A DNA stretch of 64,000 bases. It comes from Hassallia byssoidea VB512170. Lineage in GTDB: Bacteria; Cyanobacteriota; Cyanobacteriia; Cyanobacteriales; Nostocaceae. Each line of letters begins with the position of its first letter. The stretch's first letter is position 1. A model generated the notes under the pieces. That model searched no databases. It saw only the letters and a program-made list of their open reading frames with translations, and was not told the origin of the DNA. Below are positions 16,320 through 23,392 of this stretch, piece after piece. The translations under genes were made by a program, and so were the position numbers. The stretch covers positions 1-64,000 of the forward strand of contig NZ_JTCM02000006.1 of NCBI RefSeq assembly GCF_000817785.2, in the 5' to 3' direction.

Positions 16320-16470
16320 AATATTCTCAGTTTTATTTATGTAAAGGGTGTGCGTAGGCGTAGCCAGTCGTAGACATCATCTGTTGTTTACGATGCGATG
16401 CCACAAATTTTGCAAACACCTTATAGTAGTTGTGATATGAAAAGTATTTACTCATTATCTTCAACTTGAT

Positions 16471-16689
16471 ATGAGCGCAGCAGATTTATTCCCAACCTTG
16501 CACAAGCTATCTCGTGCAGATAAACTCAAGGTCATGCAGTTTTTAGTTCAAGAACTAGCGACTGAAGAAGAAGCATTATCGTTACAGCCAGGAGTCACTT
16601 ATCATGTGTGGTCTCCCTATAATTCCCATGAAGCTGCTAAGAAACTAGCTGCACTGCTAGAAGAAGACAGACAGGTAAACGATGCTTAA
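16471..16689 (+). CDS. Small conserved hypothetical, antitoxin-like
   Basis: The 72-aa protein starts MSAADLFPTLHKLSRADKLK and continues VMQFLVQELATEE, with GVTYHVWSPYNSHEAAKKLA in the second half. I know of similar small cyanobacterial proteins beside retropepsin-like genes, but no established function. It overlaps the first codons of the decayed protease gene downstream (ATG at 16682). The helix 10-30 suggests an oligomerising or partner-binding role (weak inference). It looks intact. Confidence 0.6.
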   Translation: MSAADLFPTLHKLSRADKLKVMQFLVQELATEEEALSLQPGVTYHVWSPYNSHEAAKKLAALLEEDRQVNDA

Positions 16690-17099
16690 TTCACAAAGAT
16701 TCCCCTTGGTTGAAAGTCGTGATGTGTTCGGGGATATCGATGCAGTACCAGTATTACCTCTGACGTTAAGCTACAAAAATTCTGTCGTCAACGTTTCAGG
16801 TTTATTGGATACTCAAGCTAGTATTAATGTTTTACCTTGAGCGTGTAGGTATTTAGTTAGGGGCAGTTTGGGAAGAACTAACAACCTCAGTACAACTGGC
16901 TGGAAATCTAGCACCAGTTGAAGCAAAAGGGTTAGTTGTATCTGCTCAAATAGCCAGTTTTGCACCAGTGCGATTGGTATTTGCTTGGAGTCTTACAGAT
17001 GATGTGCCGTTACTTTTAGGACGCATGAATTTTTTCTTGGAATTCGATGTCTGTTTTTATCGTTCGCAGATGGCTTTTGAACTGTCTCCTAAGTTGTAA
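16682..17099 (+). pseudogene. Retropepsin-like aspartyl protease, decayed
   Basis: The first frame reads MLNSQRFPLVESRDVFG and continues to VVNVSGLLDTQASINVLP, then TGA at 16838-16840. After a frame change and a further TAG at 16854 the rest of the family follows: LGAVWEELTTSVQLAGNLAP, then VFAWSLTDDVPLLLGRMNFF and the end at 17099. The catalytic D-T-G-A-S is D-T-Q-A-S here. Two stops, a frameshift and a lost active-site Gly make a sequencing error unlikely. The small gene just upstream is its usual neighbour. Confidence 0.75.
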
Positions 17100-17164
17100 G
17101 ATTGAAGCAATCGTGCGATCGCCCAACTACACTAGACACATAGCCAGATTACCTCATCTTAGCC

Positions 17165-17824
17165 ATGTCCCTTACTCAAGATTTAAACACTCGCCAAGAC
17201 ATCCAAGAAGATGTTATCTTTCCTCCTAGCGATTTATATAGTGACGAACCTGCCTTGGAAACTGAACTACACCTGCGGCAAATAATCCTACTCCTGAAGT
17301 GCCTAGAATGGTTGTGGCGGGATAGAAATGACTTCTACGCAGCTGGTAATCTCAGCATCTACTACAGTCCTCGTCAACGCAAATCTGAATATTTCCGGGG
17401 ACCAGATTTTTTTGTCGTGCGAGGAACTGAACGGAAAATTCGTAAAAGTTGGGTAGTTTGGCAAGAAGATGGTAAATATCCCAATGTAATTGTGGAAATT
17501 CTTTCTCCAAAAACTGCCGATACTGACAAAAATTTAAAGAAACAAATTTACCAAGATACGTTTCGCACACCTGATTATTTTTGGTTCGATCCAGATACTT
17601 TAGAATTTGCCGGATTTCATTTACTTGATGGTGAGTACCAACCATTAGAACCAAATGCTCAAGGACATTTGTGGAGTCAGCAACTAAATTTATATTTGGG
17701 AATTCATGAAGGACTATTACGCTTTTTTACAAGCGCAGGCAAGCTAGTTTCTACACCAGAAGAAGAAGCAGAACGCTTGGCGGCGAAATTGCGAGAATTA
17801 AATATCGACCCGGATACAATTTAA
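17165..17824 (+). CDS. Uma2-family (DUF820) putative endonuclease
   Basis: The 219-aa protein has the Uma2/DUF820 pattern, a PD-(D/E)XK-type fold expanded in cyanobacteria. Key parts are the acidic GPDFFVV (~79-85), VIVEILSPKTADTDKNLKKQ with Glu and the trailing Lys, and YFWFDPDTLEFAGFHL. The C-terminus carries EEEAERLAAKLRELNIDPDT, the usual tail of these proteins. The fold implies nuclease activity, but the biological role is not known. Confidence 0.88.
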   Translation: MSLTQDLNTRQDIQEDVIFPPSDLYSDEPALETELHLRQIILLLKCLEWLWRDRNDFYAAGNLSIYYSPRQRKSEYFRGPDFFVVRGTERKIRKSWVVWQEDGKYPNVIVEILSPKTADTDKNLKKQIYQDTFRTPDYFWFDPDTLEFAGFHLLDGEYQPLEPNAQGHLWSQQLNLYLGIHEGLLRFFTSAGKLVSTPEEEAERLAAKLRELNIDPDTI

Positions 17825-17939
17825 CGATTCTGTGTTTCATGCAGCATTATGATTTTTGCTTAAGGCTGCATGTTTGAGGTATTGATACTGGGTATTATTT
17901 CCAGGGTTTATAAATCTGTAGCACTCAATATATTTTACC

Positions 17940-19010
17940 TTAATACGGAAGGCGATAAGCGGGAAAAAAACTGGTTTGCAGTAGTTTCTCAACTTCAATT
18001 CTCAAAGACTTTGCCCGCAATTCAACTAAATAGTTATATTTCTCTTCATCTGTAACGATTCCCAATTTTAGCCAGTTGTGTCTTTGTCGAGAAAAGCCAG
18101 CTTTGAAATTGTAGAGACTATCTTTAACTCCTCCTACACCGCTTCCTAAATGCAAAAATTCATTTCCACGTTCTTTAGCCCAGTATCTAACATAATCTAG
18201 CAAGAAGTTAAAAGGAGATTGATGTAAAAACTTGGTTTTCGTTCCCCCCAAATGCGCTTGAACTATTCCACCACATTCAAAAAACAAACAAGCGGCAGCT
18301 ATTTCATCTTTCAATTCCACAATACATAAATGTATATTTTTACCTAATTTTAACAAGTCTGCAAAGTATTCGTAATTAAAATAATACGATTTGTCCGCTT
18401 GGACACGATTCATTGTTTCGTCATAAATTTCCGTAAACTCATTTATATATAGCCCACTATCTACCATTCTGGCGGTAAAACCAAGTCGCTTACACTTATT
18501 AATTGTACTTTGATGTCCCCTTCGGGTATGTGCCCATATTTGAGAATCAGAAAGTTTTAAATCTACAGATACTGTTGTACCAATTTCTGTGAAAGTACCA
18601 GGACTGAAAAGTGTATGAAAGTTATGACTAAGTATAGGATGCAGTCGAAAAAAAGCTGAACCTACGCCTTTTTCTCTTAACAGATACTTTAATTGATTAA
18701 TAGCGAAATTAGCAAATCCTGGGGAATTAGCTGCGGCTTCACTTAACAAAATACCAGAATAACCGTAGGGTGAGAGAACATCGAAAATATCTTTTGTTTT
18801 TGATTCTTGACTTATGTCATCACATCGGCGTAGTAAATAAGGGACAAAGAATATTTTATCACCATCAACTATCAAAAAAGCTTCCGGAATAGTTTTGGTT
18901 TTTTTTGCTTCTAAATATAAATATTCAGGCAAATGATAAACATCATGGCGCAGTTTTTGTAGCGTTTGCATCCATAATGGATTTTGCCAATCAATTACTT
19001 GCAAATTCAT
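17940..19010 (-). CDS. FemAB/GNAT-type acetyltransferase-like protein
   Basis: The 356-aa protein resembles the FemAB/CelD group (Acetyltransf_6). It has an N-terminal half with IPEAFLIVDGDKIFFVPYLL, a linker HTRRGHQSTINKCKRLGF, and the C-terminal GNAT core AAACLFFECGGIVQAHLGGT followed by a FLLDYVRYWAKERG helix and HLGSGVGGVKDSLYNFKAGF. Family members transfer acyl or aminoacyl groups to cell-surface sugars or peptides. It starts 17 bp after the glycosyltransferase gene, so the two probably modify the same glycan. The DNA is AT-rich compared with the right half of the window. Confidence 0.8.
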   Translation of the reverse strand: MNLQVIDWQNPLWMQTLQKLRHDVYHLPEYLYLEAKKTKTIPEAFLIVDGDKIFFVPYLLRRCDDISQESKTKDIFDVLSPYGYSGILLSEAAANSPGFANFAINQLKYLLREKGVGSAFFRLHPILSHNFHTLFSPGTFTEIGTTVSVDLKLSDSQIWAHTRRGHQSTINKCKRLGFTARMVDSGLYINEFTEIYDETMNRVQADKSYYFNYEYFADLLKLGKNIHLCIVELKDEIAAACLFFECGGIVQAHLGGTKTKFLHQSPFNFLLDYVRYWAKERGNEFLHLGSGVGGVKDSLYNFKAGFSRQRHNWLKLGIVTDEEKYNYLVELRAKSLRIEVEKLLQTSFFPAYRLPY

Positions 19011-19027
19011 AGATGAAAAATATTACT

Positions 19028-20008
19028 TTATGTCTTGTTAAGGTGAAACTTAGAAGCAGTTATTTTGCTGATATATATCCTTTTCAATAATTTGATAATT
19101 GCTATTATTACCAAAAAAGGTTCTGACAATAAAAGTTCCCGGCATTTTATTGCATATTTTTTAGCATTATCTAAATCACCGTTATCTTTATAAGCTAATG
19201 CTAAATCTTGATATTTATAAGCTTTTTCAAATTTAATAATTTTGTTATATTTAAATTGAAGATATTTGTTTAAGTATTCATAACAGGTAATTACTTCGTG
19301 CAATTGTTTGATTTTGCTCATTCCACTAAAAACACCATGACTGTGAACTCTATAAGCCCCCATATCTCTATTTATGTATCCAATTTTTCCCTGCTGTGAA
19401 TTTAATATATGAAGTACCCAATCGCCACAAATTACTGAATCATACCAATCGGGAAATTCATTAAATAAACCTCTCCTATACATTGTGGAACAGGTAGGTA
19501 TAAAATTACATTTCAAAATATTTTCGATGGTAGAAATTTTCTTGGGTTCAAAGTCATTATATTTACGAGGTTTTTGACTTCCATCCTCAAAAAAAGTAGT
19601 AACATCATGAAAACATATTGCACATTCGGGATGGCTATGTAAAAAATCTACCTGTTTTTGCAATTTCTCAGGATCGGTCCAGTAATCATCACCGTCTAAG
19701 AGGGCAATATACTCACCTTGGCAAGCTTGAAGTGTTTGTACAAAAATCTTTTGACCGCTGCAACCCAGATTTTGTTCTGGCAATATTAAGCGAATTTTAT
19801 CGGGATATTTTGTGTGATATTCAATGACAATATCTCGCGTGGCATCGCTAGAATAATCCTCACCAAGTATTATTTCATAGTCGAAGTTGACTTTTTGCAT
19901 CAATATACTTTCTATTGCTTGTTCGATATATTTTTCATGATTAAATGTAACTAAAGATATGCTGATTTTGATGTTTTTGTTGACAGATTGTGAATTATTA
20001 GCAGACAT
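19028..20008 (-). CDS. Family 2 glycosyltransferase
   Basis: This is a GT-A fold of 326 aa. It begins IKISISLVTFNHEKYIEQAI, then IILGEDYSSDATRDIV, and GEYIALLDGDDYWTDPEKLQ with the D-x-D-type metal and nucleotide-sugar site. A short conserved CSTMYRRGLF and GDWVLH follow. The C-terminal ~60 residues are a basic helical region, possibly membrane-associated. First gene of a two-gene unit with the FemAB-like gene. Sugar donor and acceptor cannot be read from the sequence. Confidence 0.88.
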   Translation of the reverse strand: MSANNSQSVNKNIKISISLVTFNHEKYIEQAIESILMQKVNFDYEIILGEDYSSDATRDIVIEYHTKYPDKIRLILPEQNLGCSGQKIFVQTLQACQGEYIALLDGDDYWTDPEKLQKQVDFLHSHPECAICFHDVTTFFEDGSQKPRKYNDFEPKKISTIENILKCNFIPTCSTMYRRGLFNEFPDWYDSVICGDWVLHILNSQQGKIGYINRDMGAYRVHSHGVFSGMSKIKQLHEVITCYEYLNKYLQFKYNKIIKFEKAYKYQDLALAYKDNGDLDNAKKYAIKCRELLLSEPFLVIIAIIKLLKRIYISKITASKFHLNKT

Positions 20009-20777
20009 GAATTTTATCCAGACTTTGGTAGAGCAACTTTGCGATGGTAATTAATTGCATCGAATGCAATAATTATGACTAACGACGGAAAAAGCACTTG
20101 TGACTCAAATGCTTTCTATTGAGTGATATGTTCGACTTGAATAAAAATGTATTTTTCTGTTGTTTTAAGTTGAAAATACAGGGTTATAAAAGAGATTTCT
20201 AAGTTTTTCAAGTTCGATTCATGTTGAATGCAAAAATCAGCATTTGGATAGTTTTAACAGCCAAATGCTATTTACATATGGTTTTCAAGAAACTTTTATA
20301 ACATCGGAAAAATACCAAATATCATAGTAAGCTCTTAAATATAGCAATTATAAATTTATTGGATACAAATTCTTTCTTTGTAGGGTTGAAAAAGTCTCAA
20401 GCCGCTACTAAGTGTTGTATCCAAACGGGAAATGCTATAAGAAAAAGTCACTTAGAAAAGTGAGAAATTAGTATTTTACAGGTAGTGATGAAAACTCGCT
20501 TATTAAAGGAAAACACTGAACGCAAGCTAGCCAATGAGTTTTGAAGGGAAGATATCCAACACTGTAGAATAATCACATTTGTACGTATTAACAGAAATTA
20601 CATTGTTACCGTCTCTTTCAATTATGATATTTTTATTCTCTGCCCATATAATTACATAAATCTTATATTTAAGAGATTAATATTTCGTGAAGAAATAATC
20701 AAGAATATAAAGATAATAATTAGGTTGCGCTGATAGTGATGCGGATATCAAGTTACATTTAGTTGTAGAGACTGACA
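20009..20777. other. ~770-bp AT-rich gap without a gene
   Basis: I find no credible coding region or RNA gene. An imperfect palindrome (AATTGCATCGAATGCAATAATT near 20053) lies close to the glycosyltransferase start. The gap must hold the promoter of that gene. Its low GC content fits transfer of the surface-glycan pair. Confidence 0.5.
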
Positions 20778-20805
20778 AGGTTAGGACACGTAAGTGTCCT
20801 AACCT
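20778..20805. terminator. 12-bp hairpin after ltrA-like gene
   Basis: AGGTTAGGACAC, loop GTAA, GTGTCCTAACCT: a perfect stem 3 bp beyond the stop of the leftward LtrA-like gene. There is no long U-run, so termination is likely but not proven. Confidence 0.6.
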
Positions 20806-20808
20806 AAG

Positions 20809-21990
20809 TTAAATCTCTGGTTCGCTTAAGCGAGTGGTGGGACGACTTTGAGAGAAGTCTTGAACAACTTGTACAAGACAAACTAAAGCCAGCAGTCCGA
20901 TGACGGCAATGGGTAACAAACCTTTGCCAAAAATTGCGATCGCCAACACAATAGGTACCGCTGCAATTCGATATTTGGCACGGATTTTGCAATAGCGAAT
21001 TACTCCTAAGCGGTGGAGAATACCTAATGTTAGCCAGCACAAAGCTACCGAGCCACAAATTAGCCAGCGGACTGCATCGGGTAAAGCTATTTGCTGCTCG
21101 CTCAATAATACTTTCTCTACACCAACTCCAGTTGCGGCAATGCCAATCACTAGCGGTAGGTGAGTGTAGAGCCAAATCGTCATCGGACCGACTTTACCTT
21201 CTGTCCGCGCTTTTTGAATCGGTGTACCACCTAGATTATCAAAATAAACCCACCACAAACCAAAAGCAATACCTAAACCGAAGAAAGCTGCGATCGCACT
21301 GAAAACATCCCATTTCTGCTCGGAAACTCCATCAACTACGGCGATAATAGCCTCACCCAAAACAATCATCGTAAAAAGCCCGAAACGCTCCGGTAAGTGC
21401 GAGGGGTGAGGGGGTAATTGTATTTGTAACTTGGTGCATATCAGCGGTGTGGCAAAATCAATAATTAGTCCCAAAGCCCAAAATCCAAACCGCCAAGGAA
21501 TCGGTAGAAATGCGGATACGAGCCAACACAAAGCAGCAACAGCAAAACCTGTAGCATAAGAATTTGTCAAAATCCGCGCTGTCGGGATATGCATTCCCGC
21601 ACGGATATATTCGGCGACAAGTACAGCACGACCGAGAGCGTAACAAACAGCAAAACCAGCCGAACTATCACTTAAACCGTGGTGTATATTGATAGCTAAT
21701 GCCGCTGCCGCCAGCATCTGTAAACCAGTCAGCAGCCGATGTCCCACATCATCGTTATCAAAACGGTTAGCGTACATTGTGCTGCCAATCCATGACCACC
21801 AAACGGGTATAAACAAAGCAACAAAGCCAAAAAATCCAGATAAAGTGACATTATCATGGAGATTGTGTGCCAGTTGAGAAACTGCAACTACAAATACCAA
21901 ATCATAAAAAAGTTCCAGCCAAGTAGCGCGACGTTCTTCTTCGGTTTCTTCACCAATGCGTAATCTTGGGGGTTGTAGAAAATTTGCCAT
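20809..21990 (-). CDS. LtrA-family membrane protein (low temperature requirement A)
   Basis: The 393-aa multi-pass protein has the LtrA signature near the start, ATWLELFYDLVFVVAVSQLA. About ten hydrophobic helices follow, with the conserved ERFGLFTMIVLGEAIIAVVD. LtrA was named in Listeria for growth in the cold; its molecular role is unresolved. It is a single-gene unit with its own terminator, and its length is normal for the family. Confidence 0.88.
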   Translation of the reverse strand: MANFLQPPRLRIGEETEEERRATWLELFYDLVFVVAVSQLAHNLHDNVTLSGFFGFVALFIPVWWSWIGSTMYANRFDNDDVGHRLLTGLQMLAAAALAINIHHGLSDSSAGFAVCYALGRAVLVAEYIRAGMHIPTARILTNSYATGFAVAALCWLVSAFLPIPWRFGFWALGLIIDFATPLICTKLQIQLPPHPSHLPERFGLFTMIVLGEAIIAVVDGVSEQKWDVFSAIAAFFGLGIAFGLWWVYFDNLGGTPIQKARTEGKVGPMTIWLYTHLPLVIGIAATGVGVEKVLLSEQQIALPDAVRWLICGSVALCWLTLGILHRLGVIRYCKIRAKYRIAAVPIVLAIAIFGKGLLPIAVIGLLALVCLVQVVQDFSQSRPTTRLSEPEI

Positions 21991-22073
21991 ACTGCTAAAC
22001 GTGATTTGTGTTTATTCTGTGTCAGATTTATCTATTTTGTAAGCCTGTAGTAAATATTCTCCATTGAAATGAA

Positions 22074-23291
22074 TCAGATGAGTAGCATCTTCAGCAACCC
22101 AGACATCGCTGTTTGTTCTACATGCATCAAGGCTTGATGTTTTTTAGTTATCTTTGGATACTGAATATATCCTTCAGAGAAATTCACCGGATAAATCAAG
22201 GGAATAGTGTTTTCCTTTGGAGTTAAACGCAAATATTCTTTTGCCCTAAAATCTACCACACGTCCTGTTGATACTGTCAATCCGAGGTCTTTCAAAGTGC
22301 AGGTAAAATTCGCCATTTTTTGAACTACCTGCTGACTAAAATTATCTGGAATAATATGAATAAATTGTTCTGAGTCGTTAGGATGAACTATTTCCGTATA
22401 AGATAAAGAGTTTGACATAACAAAATCGTCATCAGCACTTGAACTTGTGCTGATGAGTACATTGTCAAACTTTTGCTTTTGTTTCGTAGCATGAATGATA
22501 ATTGTTTCTTGCAAAACTTCATCATCGCTAAATGCTTTTTGTCGGGATTCAAAAAGATGTATATGCTGTAAAGCCATCATCTCTAAAAACATCTTGCGGA
22601 AGTCTCTAAAATACAGTCCATTACAAAAACTACGCGGTGAGATGGCTACAAGTTCTCCTCCTGACTTGAGGAGATGTGTTGTAGCAGCGATAAAACCCGT
22701 ATAGAGATTGCTGGTTTCTAATCCTAGAGAACGTAACAATGTACGAACCTGAGAATTAGCTTTGATTTTCAAATATGGAGGATTGAGAATAGCGTGAGTA
22801 AATATTGAATTGTCGTTAACAATTATGACAGCATCCTCAATAAAGTCTCTTTCACGGATTTCATAATTAAAGGAAATACCAGCAAGTTGACATTCGCTTG
22901 CACATAATTTTAATGTTTGACGTAAATATTTAATCAGAAACGGATCTATTTCATACGCAACAATATCTAAATTAGTTGGGTGTTGTTGCTGATGACAAAG
23001 GTTAGCTACAAATGCTGCAAGTAATGAACCAGATCCGGCTCCAGCATCAAGCAGAGATATTTGAGGAGAATCAAGCTTTTCAAACATCCCAGCCATTAAT
23101 TCTGCTACGCTTGCCGGAGTCAAAAATTGACCAAGCGTTTCTTTCTTTTTTTGCTTTTGTTTGGCTCTGGCGGTAATTCTCAGAAGGTCTACTTCATTAA
23201 GCAAGTCTCTGGGGAAGGAGTTTGCCAAGCTATTAAATTGCAACAGTTTGTGATGATTTTCTGTTAACTTTTGAGTGCTTGATTGCAACAT
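22074..23291 (-). CDS. Adenine-specific DNA methyltransferase, probably C-terminally truncated
   Basis: An N6-adenine MTase of the gamma type: QFLTPASVAELMAGMF (motif X region), LLDAGAGSGSLLAAF (motif I, SAM), VAYEIDPFLIKYL (motif II), AILNPPYLKI (motif IV NPPY). The sequence continues to YIQYPKITKKHQALMHVEQT and stops soon after. Related enzymes continue with a final block that completes target recognition, so this 405-aa form looks shortened by frameshift or truncation (inference). I find no partner endonuclease nearby, so it is an orphan. A two-base change would not obviously restore a known tail. Confidence 0.75.
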   Translation of the reverse strand: MLQSSTQKLTENHHKLLQFNSLANSFPRDLLNEVDLLRITARAKQKQKKKETLGQFLTPASVAELMAGMFEKLDSPQISLLDAGAGSGSLLAAFVANLCHQQQHPTNLDIVAYEIDPFLIKYLRQTLKLCASECQLAGISFNYEIRERDFIEDAVIIVNDNSIFTHAILNPPYLKIKANSQVRTLLRSLGLETSNLYTGFIAATTHLLKSGGELVAISPRSFCNGLYFRDFRKMFLEMMALQHIHLFESRQKAFSDDEVLQETIIIHATKQKQKFDNVLISTSSSADDDFVMSNSLSYTEIVHPNDSEQFIHIIPDNFSQQVVQKMANFTCTLKDLGLTVSTGRVVDFRAKEYLRLTPKENTIPLIYPVNFSEGYIQYPKITKKHQALMHVEQTAMSGLLKMLLI

Positions 23292-23360
23292 TATGAATTA
23301 TTTGTGAAAACAGAAACAAACTTTATCAGGTTTTTTTAATGTGAGTACGCGGTGCCCAGA

Positions 23361-23387
23361 TCCCCAACTTCTTTAAGAAGTCGGGGA
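23361..23387. terminator. Hairpin between Fe-S fusion gene and methylase gene
   Basis: TCCCCAACTTCTT and AAGAAGTCGGGGA pair around one T, with one G-T pair. It lies just after the stop of the leftward 899-aa gene. This is another common cyanobacterial palindrome, with no T-run. Confidence 0.45.
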
Positions 23388-23392
23388 GCTAA

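Noticed and set aside
17047-17229. 60-aa + ORF
   Set aside because: It is an alternative frame through the decayed protease gene and the Uma2 start.
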